From contig NZ_CP023694.1 of the NCBI RefSeq assembly GCF_008705135.1, positions 4,321,001-4,385,000 of the forward strand: DNA of 64,000 nucleotides, given 5' to 3'. Shown one piece after another: positions 17,092-25,692 of the stretch; positions within the stretch are counted from its first letter, which is position 1, and every line of letters begins with the position of its first letter. A program made the position numbers and the translations under genes. This stretch comes from Streptomyces coeruleorubidus. Its GTDB lineage: Bacteria; Actinomycetota; Actinomycetes; Streptomycetales; Streptomycetaceae. Under the pieces are notes generated by a model. That model saw only the letters and a list, made by a program, of their open reading frames with translations. It did not search any database and was not told where the DNA came from.

Positions 17092-17994
17092 GTGACCTCA
17101 AGAGTGAAGGAAAGTTTCGGCACCCCGCCGGCCCCCGCCGCCCTCGCGGCCAAGGTCCGCACGCTGGGCCCGTCGATGACGCGTTCCATGCAGCGCGTCG
17201 CCGAGGCCGTCGCGGGCGACCCGGCCGGCTGCGCGGCCCTCACGGTCACCGGCCTCGCCGAACTCACCGGCACCAGCGAGGCCACCGTCGTACGCACCGC
17301 CCGGCTGCTGGGCTATCCGGGTTACCGGGACCTGCGCCTGGCCCTCGCCGGCCTCGCCGCGCAGCAGCAGTCCGGCCGCGCCCCGGCCATAACGACGGAC
17401 ATCGCGGTCGACGACCCGATCGCCGACGTCGTCGCGAAGCTCGCCTACGACGAGCAGCAGACCCTCGCCGACACCGCCGCCGGCCTCGACACCGTCCAGC
17501 TCGGCGCGGCCGTCACCGCGCTGACCGGTGCCCGCCGCACGGACGTGTACGGCGTCGGGGCGTCCGGGCTGGTCGCCCAGGACCTCACACAGAAGCTGCT
17601 GCGGATAGGTCTGGTGGCGCACGCGCACAGCGACCCGCACCTGGCCGTCACCAACGCCGTGCAACTGCGCGCGGGCGACGTCGCGATCGCCATCACGCAC
17701 TCCGGGTCGACGGGGGACGTCATCGAGCCGCTGCGGGTCGCCTTCGAGCGCGGGGCGACGACGGTGGCGATCACCGGCCGCCCCGACGGCCCGGTCTCCC
17801 AGTACGCCGACCACGTCCTCACCACGTCCACCGCGCGGGAGAGCGAGCTGCGTCCCGCGGCGATGTCGTCCCGGACCGGTCAGCTTCTTGTGGTGGACTG
17901 CCTGTTCGTGGGGGTGGCGCAGCGGACGTACGAGACGGCGGCGCCGGCGCTCTCGGCGTCGTACGAGGCGCTGGCCCACCGGCACCGCCCCTGA
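17092..17994 (+). CDS. RpiR-family regulator with SIS domain, likely controlling murQ
   Basis: GTG 17092 gives 300 residues. An N-terminal RpiR helix-turn-helix (PSMTRSMQRVAEAV, ELTGTSEATVVRTARLLG) is followed by a SIS phosphosugar-binding domain (RTDVYGVGASGLVAQDLTQ; ITHSGSTGDVIEP; PRPDGPVSQYAD-like segment). RpiR proteins sense phosphosugars; the tight link to murQ (48-base gap) makes N-acetylmuramate-6-phosphate the likely signal. A dyad over its own -10 suggests autoregulation. GTG 17104 is an alternative start. Confidence 0.87.
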   Translation: MTSRVKESFGTPPAPAALAAKVRTLGPSMTRSMQRVAEAVAGDPAGCAALTVTGLAELTGTSEATVVRTARLLGYPGYRDLRLALAGLAAQQQSGRAPAITTDIAVDDPIADVVAKLAYDEQQTLADTAAGLDTVQLGAAVTALTGARRTDVYGVGASGLVAQDLTQKLLRIGLVAHAHSDPHLAVTNAVQLRAGDVAIAITHSGSTGDVIEPLRVAFERGATTVAITGRPDGPVSQYADHVLTTSTARESELRPAAMSSRTGQLLVVDCLFVGVAQRTYETAAPALSASYEALAHRHRP

Positions 17995-18042
17995 GCCGGC
18001 CCCGGTCGGCACGCACCGGAAAGACACGGAAAGAGCCCTCCC

Positions 18043-18975
18043 ATGACCTCCACCTCCGACCCCCGTGATCTCAGAGCCGAGTTGGGGTCCCTGACCACCG
18101 AGGCGTTCCGGCCGGACCTCGCCGGTATCGACCGGTTGCCCACCCTCGACATCGCGCGGCTCATGAACGGCGAGGACGCCACCGTGGCCGGGGCGGTCGC
18201 GGCCCGGCTGCCGCAGATCGCCGCCGCGATCGACGCCCTGGCCGAGCGGATGGCCCGGGGCGGCCGCCTGGTCTACGCGGGTGCGGGCACGGCGGGCCGG
18301 CTGGGCGTCCTGGACGCCTCCGAGTGCCCGCCCACCTTCAACACCGACCCCTCCCGGGTCGTCGGGCTGATCGCGGGCGGCCCGCAGGCCGTGGTCACCT
18401 CGGTCGAAGGCGCGGAGGACTCCCGGGAACTGGCCCGTGCCGACCTGGAGCCGCTCGGCCTGACCCCGGACGACACGGTGGTCGGCATCTCGGCCTCCGG
18501 CCGCACGCCCTACGCCATCGGCGCGGTCGAGTACGCCCGCAGCCGCGGCTCCCTCACCATCGGCCTCGCCTGCAACGCCGACAGCCCGCTGGCAGCGGCC
18601 GCCGAGCACGGCGTGGAGATCGTCGTGGGCCCCGAACTGCTCACCGGCTCCACCCGCCTGAAGGCCGGCACGGCACAGAAGCTCGTCCTCAACATGCTCT
18701 CGACGATCACGATGATCCGCCTGGGCAAGACCTACGGGAACCTGATGGTCGACGTCCGCGCCTCCAACGACAAACTGCGCGCCCGCTCCCACCGCATCGT
18801 CGCCCTCGCCACCGGCGCGGGCGACGAGGAGATCGAACGGGCCCTGGCCGCCACCGACGGCGAGGTGAAGAACGCGATCCTGACCATCCTGGCCGACGTG
18901 GACGGCCCGACGGCGGCGCGCCTGCTGGAGGAGTCCGACGGCCATCTGCGCGCGGCCCTGGCGGCGGCCGGCTGA
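18043..18975 (+). CDS. murQ: N-acetylmuramic acid 6-phosphate etherase MurQ
   Basis: The 310-residue product is MurQ, which splits the D-lactyl ether of MurNAc-6-phosphate to give GlcNAc-6-phosphate during cell-wall recycling. Marks are an N-terminal PDLAGIDRLPTLDI, the SIS signature AGAGTAGRLGVLDASECP, GLIAGG, ISASGRTPYAIGAVEYA, and SGSTRLKAGTAQK. Length is normal. ATG 18043 follows CACGGAAAG. It is downstream of the RpiR regulator, likely in one transcript. Its product would feed NagA, encoded near 35 kb. Confidence 0.93.
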   Translation: MTSTSDPRDLRAELGSLTTEAFRPDLAGIDRLPTLDIARLMNGEDATVAGAVAARLPQIAAAIDALAERMARGGRLVYAGAGTAGRLGVLDASECPPTFNTDPSRVVGLIAGGPQAVVTSVEGAEDSRELARADLEPLGLTPDDTVVGISASGRTPYAIGAVEYARSRGSLTIGLACNADSPLAAAAEHGVEIVVGPELLTGSTRLKAGTAQKLVLNMLSTITMIRLGKTYGNLMVDVRASNDKLRARSHRIVALATGAGDEEIERALAATDGEVKNAILTILADVDGPTAARLLEESDGHLRAALAAAG

Positions 18976-18976
18976 C

Positions 18977-19621
18977 TCACCGGCCCCGGCGGCGCTGACC
19001 GCCGTAGAAGGTGCCGCCCGCCAGGACCAGGGTCAGTCCGGCGGTGACGGCGAGGGTGATCTCCGTGGTGTTCCGCTGATCGGGACTGTCGGGCAGCCTG
19101 GGATCGAGCAGCCCGAGCGGGTCCTTGCGGATCTCGACGCGGTCGCCGGGCTCTGCCTGGCCGAAGCAGTTCTCCTGCTGGGACACCTCGTACGTCTTTC
19201 GGTCCCCGCCGAGCTCCCGGACCGTGCAGAACATGTCCGGCCCGCGCCGCTGGTCCCGGTCGGCCACCTGGGTCACCACGGCGTCGACGGGCTCTCCCAC
19301 GGTTGCCATGTACCCCTCGTACACGGCGGGCCCGGCGAACAGCATCAGCGCGAATCCGCCGAAGGAGACGAGCGTCGCCGCCCCGGCCCGGTGCCAGGAA
19401 CCGCCGATGACACTGGCGGCGACCGCGATGGTCGCCATGCAGACGACGACCCCGAGCCAGGTCACCCACTGTCCGACCGCGGAACCGACCAACAGCAGGG
19501 CGGGCACCAGCACGGCCCACAGCGCGGAACCGGCGGCCTTGCGCACGCCGGACAGGGCCGGCCGTGAACTGCCCGTCCCGCTGCCGCCGTCGGCCTCCAC
19601 AGCTGTCCCGGACGCGCTCAT
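18977..19621 (-). CDS. Membrane protein with four hydrophobic segments (DUF3592-like)
   Basis: ATG 19621 follows GGAGTTCGGGGGAC. The 214-residue product has an N-terminal hydrophilic stretch, three hydrophobic segments in its first half (ALWAVLVPALLLVGSAVG, LGVVVCMATIAVAASVI, ATLVSFGGFALMLFAG), a soluble central part with three cysteines (FCTV, ENCFGQ) and a DRVEIRKDPLG segment typical of DUF3592-like extracellular domains, then a C-terminal span and basic end. Function is unknown. It ends one base after the murQ stop, convergently. Confidence 0.7.
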   Translation of the reverse strand: MSASGTAVEADGGSGTGSSRPALSGVRKAAGSALWAVLVPALLLVGSAVGQWVTWLGVVVCMATIAVAASVIGGSWHRAGAATLVSFGGFALMLFAGPAVYEGYMATVGEPVDAVVTQVADRDQRRGPDMFCTVRELGGDRKTYEVSQQENCFGQAEPGDRVEIRKDPLGLLDPRLPDSPDQRNTTEITLAVTAGLTLVLAGGTFYGGQRRRGR

Positions 19622-19980
19622 GTCCCCCGAACTCCTGTCCCTGGCACGCTCATGTGCGTCCGCCACGATATACAACGTCCACTTCGAAGGCGTCGGCACC
19701 GGGCGCCTGGAGGACGACCCGGCCACCGTCAAGGAGCAGTTCGTCGCAAACCTCAAGGACGGCACCGCCTGAGCCCCGGGATCCGGGCTTCGAGCTCTCT
19801 TTTCAAGGAACGGGTAGAGGGCCTCAACCCGCCCTCCCACCCCGCGTGTTGACTTGACGCGTTCGGCTTGCCACGGACAGTGACAGACCTCTAACGTTCG
19901 TGCACAAGCAACAGCCCCCGCCCGGTGCGCCAACACCTGCGGGGGCTTAACCAACGGCATCGAAGGACAAGTTCGATCCC
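19622..19980. other. Stretch without an intact gene
   Basis: On the plus strand a short frame ends at 19772 (…TIYNVHFEGVG, then ATVKEQFVANLKDGTA) but has no convincing start, and may be a gene remnant. TTGACTTGACG occurs at 19849-19859 with no good -10 at the right distance. A GC-rich hairpin closes the stretch. Confidence 0.4.
19913..19947 (+). terminator. Hairpin before the gene scar
   Basis: AGCCCCCGC pairs with GCGGGGGCT, with an inner GGTG/CACC pair. It is a strong hairpin just before a decayed gene and may be a terminator or attenuator. Confidence 0.45.
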
Positions 19981-20157
19981 ATGGCTGAGACCCAGCTTAG
20001 TGCTGCCTCCCCGTCCGCGCACCCAATGGCGAACCCCGGCTACGGCAAGCGCTCCACCCCTGACCAACTCCCCCGCTCTCCGCACGACTTCGCACACCTC
20101 CCACCCCGCGAAGCCGCCATCGCCGCCTACCTCGACCGGCTCCCCGACGGCGCCGAC
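19981..20157 (+). pseudogene. 5' fragment of a Streptomyces MarR-like regulator
   Basis: From ATG 19981 the frame reads MAETQLSAASPSAHPM and then RSPHDFAHLPPREAAIAAYL and DRLPDGAD. This is the N-terminus of a Streptomyces winged-helix family that normally continues with the SVKTLAK-type helix and further about 100 residues. Here that continuation is gone: the next bases belong, in another frame, to a Uma2 nuclease. A deletion joining two genes is the simplest reading. Confidence 0.6.
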
Positions 20158-20359
20158 GAAGCCCATCGGCTATGCGGAGGCGGAGATCCCCGTGTATCTC
20201 CTCATCGACCGCGACAACCACTCTCTCACGGTCTTCAGCGAGCCGAAGGACGGCCGCTACCAGCAGATCTCCCCCCACCCCTGGGGCGCCACCGTCGAGC
20301 TCCCCGCCCCCGTGAACATCACCCTGGACACCGAGAAACTCAAGGACTACGGCGACTGA
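20158..20359 (+). pseudogene. 3' fragment of a Uma2-family (DUF820) nuclease gene
   Basis: In the frame that starts a codon at 20159 the translation is KPIGYAEAEIPVYLLIDRD, then SLTVFSEPKDGRYQ and LDTEKLKDYGD with a stop at 20359. This is the C-terminal third of Uma2-family proteins, which are abundant in Streptomyces. The N-terminal catalytic part is missing. The fragment is joined to a regulator fragment in a different frame. Confidence 0.65.
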
Positions 20360-20373
20360 CGACAATAGGAGCC

Positions 20374-20943
20374 ATGAACCACGCCCAGCTCACCGCGCTA
20401 GGCCGTGCCCTCCGTCTCCTCGGCGAGCACGGGGAGGCACTCACCTCCGACACCCCGGACGCCAAACTGCACGAGGTCAAGGCGGATCTGAAGCGCGCCC
20501 TGGACCTGCTGGAGGAAAGCGTCTCGAACGCGGCGCCCAGCACACGCTGCCCCGAGCATCCGAACGGCCCGGTCGACGAGGCCGCCCCCGACCTGTGCCT
20601 GCTGTGCGAGACCCGGCGCCGGGCCGCCCGCCGCGCGGAGTTCAACGGCCCCGCCCCGCATCACCGGCCCACCGAGCCGGTCCAGTCCCGCTACGGCGTC
20701 AGCGGCGACCGCCCGCAGCCCCAGCAGCGCTGGCTGCCGGAGCTGTGGAACGGCCAGACCTGGCAGCTGTGCGGCACCCCGCGCCGGGACCGCCGCGAGG
20801 CCGAACTGTACATCGCCGCCCAGCGCAAGGCTCCCCGGGCGGCCATGGCGTACCGGCTGGTGCACGAGTTCACCGACTACGAGGTGCTGCGCGTGTGGGG
20901 CACGCCGGTCAGGGTCGACATCGAGCCGATGGGCAACCTGTAG
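20374..20943 (+). CDS. Conserved hypothetical protein with small Cys motif, 189 residues
   Basis: ATG 20374 follows TAGGAG. The first ~50 residues are a helix (LGRALRLLGEHGE; EVKADLKRALDLLEES). A cysteine pattern RCPEHP…DLCLLCETRRR suggests a zinc-binding knuckle. The C-terminal half (YRLVHEFTDYEVLRVWGTPV) has a compact alpha/beta look. It lies between a gene scar and the convergent esterase gene, ending one base from its stop. No family is recognised. Confidence 0.65.
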   Translation: MNHAQLTALGRALRLLGEHGEALTSDTPDAKLHEVKADLKRALDLLEESVSNAAPSTRCPEHPNGPVDEAAPDLCLLCETRRRAARRAEFNGPAPHHRPTEPVQSRYGVSGDRPQPQQRWLPELWNGQTWQLCGTPRRDRREAELYIAAQRKAPRAAMAYRLVHEFTDYEVLRVWGTPVRVDIEPMGNL

Positions 20944-20944
20944 C

Positions 20945-22501
20945 TCACAGGAGGGGCAGGGCGGAGAAGTCGTAGCCCTCCCACAGCCGCCGCGACGCCT
21001 CCTCCGGGTACGCCCTCGCCTCAGGCTTCGCGTCCAGCACCTGCACGAGCCGCCGCTCGCCGTCGTACACCGGCCAGCCCGGGTCCCCCGTCCTCGCGAA
21101 CGCCGTCCAGGACTGACGGAAACGGGACGACAGCGCCTCGGCCTCGGCGGACGGCTGCGTGCCCCCGAACAGCAGAAGGCCCAGGTCCGCCCCGAACGTG
21201 CCGAAGAGCAGGGGGATGTCCAGGCCGTGGCAGGCGCCCAGCGCGCCGCCGTTGCCCGGGGCCGGCCAGGTCAGTTCGTAGACGTGCGCGCGGCCACCGC
21301 CCGCGCGCTGCGCCTCGGCCAGGTGCAGGGAGGGCATGTTGAACAGCCAGTCCGTCTGGACGCGTTCGTAGAGTTCGCCGGGCAAGGCGTCGGGGAAGGC
21401 CGTGCGGTAGGCCTGTTCGCCGTCGGGGCCGGGGGCGAAGAGGCGGAGGGCCGCTGTCGCCCTCTCCTCGGAGATCTGGCCGAGTCGGCCCGCCATGGCG
21501 ACGAAGAGGCGGTACTCGTCGCGGTTGTGGCCGACGAGCAGGTCGATGTCCTTGGCCGCACCGGCCGCCAGGGCCTGCCAGGGCGTGACCGGCAGGACCT
21601 CGCCGTCGACGACCGGCGAGAAGGGCGTCACCGTCGGCGCCGCCTGGCCCCAGCGGTCGACGTACTGGAGCATCTTGCCGCTCAGCGACTCACCCGCCGA
21701 GGTCAGTTCGCGCGGGGCGATGGCCGCCAGGTCGGCGACCGTGGGGCGCAGCCCCATCTCGGCGGCGAGAGCGGCACCGATGTCACGGGCCAGGGCGTCC
21801 GAGAAGAACGTGCCCGGCACGCTCTGCGCGATCACCCGCCGGAACAGGCCAGCCGCCCTCGGCATGGCCAGCAGTGAGGCGGCCGAACCCGCGCCCGCCG
21901 ACTCGCCGAAGACCGTGACCTGGCCGGGGTCGCCGCCGAACGCCTCGATGTTGTCCCGGACCCATTCGAGGGCGGCCAGCTGGTCGAGCAGGCCGCGGTT
22001 GGCGGGCGCCCCCTCGATGTGGGCGAAGCCCTCCATGCCGACGCGGTAGTTGAGGGACACGACCACGAGATCACCGTCGGCCGCGATGCGCCGGGCGTCG
22101 TAGCCGGGGCTGCCGGAGTGGCCGAGCTTGTAGGCGCCGCCGTAGATCCACACCATCACCGGACGGCGGGCGCCCGGGTCCGGTTCGGGGGTCCAGACGT
22201 TGACCGTGAGCCACTCGTCGCCCTCGGGCACGTCGAGCAGTCCCGGACCGCCGAGGATGCCGAGGTCCTGCGGGGGCGGCGGGCCGAAGGCGTACGCGTC
22301 CCGTATGCCGTCCCAGGCGTGGGCGGGGCGCGGTGCCATGAAGCGGGCCTCGCCCACGGGGGGTGCGGCGAAGGGGATGCCGCGGAAGACGGCGAGGCCC
22401 TCCTCCCTGCGGCCGCGTACGGCTCCGGCGGCGGTGCTCACCACCGGTGCGGGCTGCCCGGCTGAGGCGCCGGTCGGGGGGTGGGACTCGGTCGTCGTCA
22501 T
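20945..22501 (-). CDS. Type-B carboxylesterase
   Basis: The 518-residue protein is a carboxylesterase/para-nitrobenzyl-esterase-like alpha/beta hydrolase. Marks are FRGIPFAAPPVG, EDxLxLNV-like WLTVNVWTPE, the oxyanion WIYGGAY, NYRVG, and the nucleophile elbow FGESAGAGS. A later His (GACHGLDIPLLFG) completes the triad. No signal peptide is seen, so it is cytoplasmic. ATG 22501 follows GAGGAGACC. The Old Yellow Enzyme gene lies 101 bases upstream on the same strand, so they may be transcribed together. Confidence 0.92.
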   Translation of the reverse strand: MTTTESHPPTGASAGQPAPVVSTAAGAVRGRREEGLAVFRGIPFAAPPVGEARFMAPRPAHAWDGIRDAYAFGPPPPQDLGILGGPGLLDVPEGDEWLTVNVWTPEPDPGARRPVMVWIYGGAYKLGHSGSPGYDARRIAADGDLVVVSLNYRVGMEGFAHIEGAPANRGLLDQLAALEWVRDNIEAFGGDPGQVTVFGESAGAGSAASLLAMPRAAGLFRRVIAQSVPGTFFSDALARDIGAALAAEMGLRPTVADLAAIAPRELTSAGESLSGKMLQYVDRWGQAAPTVTPFSPVVDGEVLPVTPWQALAAGAAKDIDLLVGHNRDEYRLFVAMAGRLGQISEERATAALRLFAPGPDGEQAYRTAFPDALPGELYERVQTDWLFNMPSLHLAEAQRAGGGRAHVYELTWPAPGNGGALGACHGLDIPLLFGTFGADLGLLLFGGTQPSAEAEALSSRFRQSWTAFARTGDPGWPVYDGERRLVQVLDAKPEARAYPEEASRRLWEGYDFSALPLL

Positions 22502-22602
22502 CTCTGGGTCTCCTCACGGGGTGGCCGATGAACAGGCGCTCGGTCAGTGTCCTTGACTGACGCAAGCGAATCCAGGGCACCCCGGGTGCGGATCCCGCGG
22601 GG

Positions 22603-23730
22603 TCAGCTGAGCGTCTTCAGCGCCGCCGCGTCGTAAGGCGCCAGCTCCTCGAAGCGGCCGGACAGGACCTTCCGCGCCCACTGCGGGTCCTGGAGCAGGG
22701 CGCGGCCGACGGCGACCATGTCGAACTCGTCGCGCTCGAAGCGGTCCAGGAGGTTGTCGAGGTCGCCGAGCTCGGCGCCCTCGCCCTGGAAGGCCTTGAT
22801 GAAGTCGCCGTTCAGGCCGACCGAGCCGACGGTGATGGCGGGCTTGCCGGTGATCTTCTTGGTCCAGCCGGCGAGGTTGAGGTCGGAGTCGTCGAACTCG
22901 GGCAGCCAGTAGCGGCGGGTGGAGGCGTGGAAGGCGTCGACGCCGGCTGCGGCGAGCGGGGTCAGGATGGCCTCCAGTTCCTCGGGCGTCTCGGCGAGGC
23001 GGGCGTCGTAGGCGTCCTGCTTCCACTGCGAGTAGCGGAAGATGACGGGGAAGTCCGCGGAGACGGTCTCTCGGACGGCCGCGACGATCTCCGCCGAGAA
23101 CCGGGTGCGGGCGGCCGGGTCGCCGCCGTAGGCGTCGGAGCGGCGGTTGGTGCCCTCCCAGAAGAACTGGTCGAGCAGGTAGCCGTGGGCGCCGTGGATC
23201 TCCACGCCGTCGAAGCCGATGCGCTCGGCGGCGGCCGCGGCCTCGGCGAACGCGCCGATGACGGCGTCGATGTCGGCCTGGGTCATGGCCTTGCCGGTGG
23301 GCTCGTCGGCGCCGATGCGCAGGCCGGAGGGGCCGACGGCCGGGGCGTCCGCGACCGGGGGCTCGCCCTGGTTGCGGACCATGCCGATGTGCCAGAGCTG
23401 CGGCACGATCGTGCCGCCCGCGGCGTGCACCGCCTCGGCGACCTTCGCCCAGCCCGCGAGCTGCTCCTCGCCGTGGAACCGCGGCACGCGGTCGCTCTGC
23501 CCGGCCGACTCGTGGCCGACGTAGGTGCCCTCGGTGACGATCAGGCCGACGCCGGCGGCGGCGCGGCGGGAGTAGTACGAGACGACGTCGTCGCCGGGGA
23601 CGCCGCCCGGGGAGAACATGCGGGTCATCGGCGCCATCGCGATCCGGTTCGGGACGGTCAGGCCGCCCAGCGATATGGGCCGGGACAGGATTTCGGCGGC
23701 GCGGGAGGCGGCGGAGGCGTCGACGGTCAC
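22603..23730 (-). CDS. Old Yellow Enzyme-type NADH:flavin oxidoreductase
   Basis: GTG 23730 is chosen because GAGGAGCC precedes it. The 375-residue TIM-barrel flavoprotein shows PNRIAMAPMTRMFS, TEGTYVG, QLWHIGM, and the loop GFDGVEIHGAHGYLLDQFF, all typical of the OYE family. Such enzymes reduce activated C=C bonds or nitro groups with NAD(P)H. The C-terminal VAVGRALLQDPQWARKV is standard. A 35-bp dyad sits just upstream. Its regulator is not encoded beside it. Confidence 0.92.
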   Translation of the reverse strand: MTVDASAASRAAEILSRPISLGGLTVPNRIAMAPMTRMFSPGGVPGDDVVSYYSRRAAAGVGLIVTEGTYVGHESAGQSDRVPRFHGEEQLAGWAKVAEAVHAAGGTIVPQLWHIGMVRNQGEPPVADAPAVGPSGLRIGADEPTGKAMTQADIDAVIGAFAEAAAAAERIGFDGVEIHGAHGYLLDQFFWEGTNRRSDAYGGDPAARTRFSAEIVAAVRETVSADFPVIFRYSQWKQDAYDARLAETPEELEAILTPLAAAGVDAFHASTRRYWLPEFDDSDLNLAGWTKKITGKPAITVGSVGLNGDFIKAFQGEGAELGDLDNLLDRFERDEFDMVAVGRALLQDPQWARKVLSGRFEELAPYDAAALKTLS

Positions 23731-23754
23731 GTGGGGGGCTCCTCTTCGGATACC

Positions 23755-23789
23755 GGACAGTATGTGCATACGCATAGGACGTACTGTCC
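23755..23789 (-). promoter_or_regulatory. 35-bp dyad upstream of the Old Yellow Enzyme gene
   Basis: GGACAGTA (23755-23762) and TACTGTCC (23782-23789) form a perfect inverted repeat. Within it lies TATGTGCATACGCATA, itself nearly palindromic. It lies 25 bases upstream of the GTG, so a bound protein would probably cover promoter and start region. Confidence 0.5.
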
Positions 23790-23842
23790 AACCATCCGGA
23801 CCCGCCCGCCCCATCCCGTCGGCGCTGTGATCCAGGACACGC

Positions 23843-23886
23843 CCGAGGGCGGCACCCCCTGTAGGAACAGGAAGTGCCGCCCTCGG
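23843..23886 (-). terminator. Terminator after groEL2
   Basis: CCGAGGGCGGCAC pairs with GTGCCGCCCTCGG over 13 bp with an inner CCTGT/ACAGG stem. It starts 25 bases after the groEL2 stop on the minus strand. Confidence 0.75.
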
Positions 23887-23911
23887 CAAGGACGTTGATC
23901 GACCGGGTCGA

Positions 23912-25534
23912 TCAGAAGTCCATGTCACCGCCCGGCATGCCGCCGCCGGCGGGCGCGGCGGACTTCTCCGGCTTGTCGGCGATGACGGCCTCGGTGGTGA
24001 GGAACAGCGCGGCGATGGAGGCGGCGTTCTGCAGAGCGGAACGGGTCACCTTCGCCGGGTCGATGATGCCCTCGGCGATCATGTCGACATACTCACCGGT
24101 CGCGGCGTTCAGGCCGTGGCCGACCTGGAGGTTGCGGACCTTCTCCACGACGACGCCGCCCTCGAGACCACCGTTGACGGCGATCTGCTTCAGCGGGGCC
24201 TCCAGGGCGAGCTTCACGGCGTTGGCGCCGGTCGCCTCGTCACCCTCGAGCTCCAGCTTCTCGAACACCTGGGAGGCCTGGAGCAGGGCCACGCCACCAC
24301 CGGCGACGATGCCCTCCTCGACGGCCGCCTTGGCGTTGCGCACGGCGTCCTCGATGCGGTGCTTGCGCTCCTTGAGCTCCACCTCGGTGGCGGCACCGGC
24401 CTTGATGACGGCCACGCCGCCGGCCAGCTTCGCCAGGCGCTCCTGGAGCTTCTCGCGGTCGTAGTCCGAGTCGCTGTTCTCGATCTCGGCGCGGATCTGG
24501 TTGACCCGGCCCTGGACCTGGTCGGCGGAGCCGGCACCGTCGACGATGGTGGTCTCGTCCTTGGTGATGACGACCTTGCGGGCCTTGCCCAGGAGGTCGA
24601 TCGTGGCGTTCTCCAGCTTGAGGCCGACCTCCTCGGAGATCACCTCGCCGCCGGTGAGGATGCCGATGTCCTGGAGCATCGCCTTGCGACGGTCACCGAA
24701 GCCCGGGGCCTTGACGGCGACGGACTTGAAGGTGCCGCGGATCTTGTTGACGACCAGGGTCGACAGGGCCTCGCCCTCGACGTCCTCGGCGATGATCAGC
24801 AGCGGCTTGCCCGACTGCATGACCTTCTCCAGGAGCGGGAGCAGGTCCTTGACGTTGGAGATCTTGGAGTTCGCGATCAGGATGTACGGGTCGTCGAGGA
24901 CGGCCTCCATACGCTCCATGTCGGTCGCGAAGTACGCCGAGATGTAGCCCTTGTCGAAGCGCATACCCTCGGTGAGCTCCAGCTCCAGACCGAAGGTCTG
25001 GGACTCCTCGACGGTGATGACGCCTTCCTTGCCGACCTTGTCCATGGCCTCGGCGATGAGCTCGCCGATCTGGGTGTCGGCGGCGGAGATGGAGGCCGTG
25101 GAGGCGATCTGCTCCTTGGTCTCGACGTCCTTCGCCTGCTCCAGCAGGGCGGCGGAGACGGCCTCGACGGCGCGCTCGATACCGCGCTTGAGCGCCATCG
25201 GGTTGGCGCCGGCGGCTACGTTGCGCAGGCCTTCCTTGACCAGGGCCTGGGCGAGAACGGTCGCGGTGGTCGTACCGTCACCGGCGACGTCGTCCGTCTT
25301 CTTGGCGACTTCCTTGACCAGCTCGGCGCCGATCTTCTCGTACGGGTCCTCGAGTTCGATCTCCTTGGCGATGGAGACACCATCGTTGGTGATCGTGGGG
25401 GCGCCCCACTTCTTCTCGAGGACGACGTTGCGGCCCTTGGGGCCGAGCGTCACCTTGACGGCGTCCGCGAGCTGGTTCATGCCGCGCTCGAGGCCGCGCC
25501 GCGCCTCCTCGTCGAACGCGATGATCTTGGCCAT
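23912..25534 (-). CDS. groEL2: Chaperonin GroEL (groEL2-type, no groES partner)
   Basis: The 540-residue protein is a full GroEL: MAKIIAFDEEARRGLERG at the start, TLGPKGRNVVLEKK, DGTTTATVLAQ (ATP site), PGGDMDF at the C-terminus with the GM-rich tail. No groES gene is adjacent, which fits the second, stand-alone Streptomyces groEL copy (the other copy is in a groES-groEL operon elsewhere). ATG 25534 follows GGAGGGA. A CIRCE operator and a promoter lie about 130-190 bases upstream, indicating HrcA control during heat shock. Confidence 0.96.
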   Translation of the reverse strand: MAKIIAFDEEARRGLERGMNQLADAVKVTLGPKGRNVVLEKKWGAPTITNDGVSIAKEIELEDPYEKIGAELVKEVAKKTDDVAGDGTTTATVLAQALVKEGLRNVAAGANPMALKRGIERAVEAVSAALLEQAKDVETKEQIASTASISAADTQIGELIAEAMDKVGKEGVITVEESQTFGLELELTEGMRFDKGYISAYFATDMERMEAVLDDPYILIANSKISNVKDLLPLLEKVMQSGKPLLIIAEDVEGEALSTLVVNKIRGTFKSVAVKAPGFGDRRKAMLQDIGILTGGEVISEEVGLKLENATIDLLGKARKVVITKDETTIVDGAGSADQVQGRVNQIRAEIENSDSDYDREKLQERLAKLAGGVAVIKAGAATEVELKERKHRIEDAVRNAKAAVEEGIVAGGGVALLQASQVFEKLELEGDEATGANAVKLALEAPLKQIAVNGGLEGGVVVEKVRNLQVGHGLNAATGEYVDMIAEGIIDPAKVTRSALQNAASIAALFLTTEAVIADKPEKSAAPAGGGMPGGDMDF

Positions 25535-25660
25535 GTGAAGTGGTCCCTCCAGGACTGGGGGTGATTACTTCGGACCGCGCCCGCGCCCGCGACGGACGGC
25601 TCGCTGACCCCGTGGTTCCTTCCCACCTGGCCTGCGGGCCTCACCGACCCGGTCCTTACG

Positions 25661-25687
25661 TTGTCACTCTCACCTTCAGAGTGCTAA
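25661..25687 (-). promoter_or_regulatory. CIRCE operator for HrcA (plus an extra half-site)
   Basis: On the minus strand the sequence is TTAGCACTC-N9-GAGTGACAA, matching the CIRCE consensus TTAGCACTC-N9-GAGTGCTAA at 16 of 18 positions. Eight bases upstream of it (minus strand) lies a further perfect GAGTGCTAA (25696-25704), so three half-sites are present. Confidence 0.85.
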
Positions 25688-25692
25688 CGCAA

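Noticed and set aside
19652..19852. A 66-residue frame in the gene-poor stretch before the scar
   Set aside because: No ribosome site and Arg-rich composition; the other frame ending at 19772 looks more protein-like but also lacks a start.
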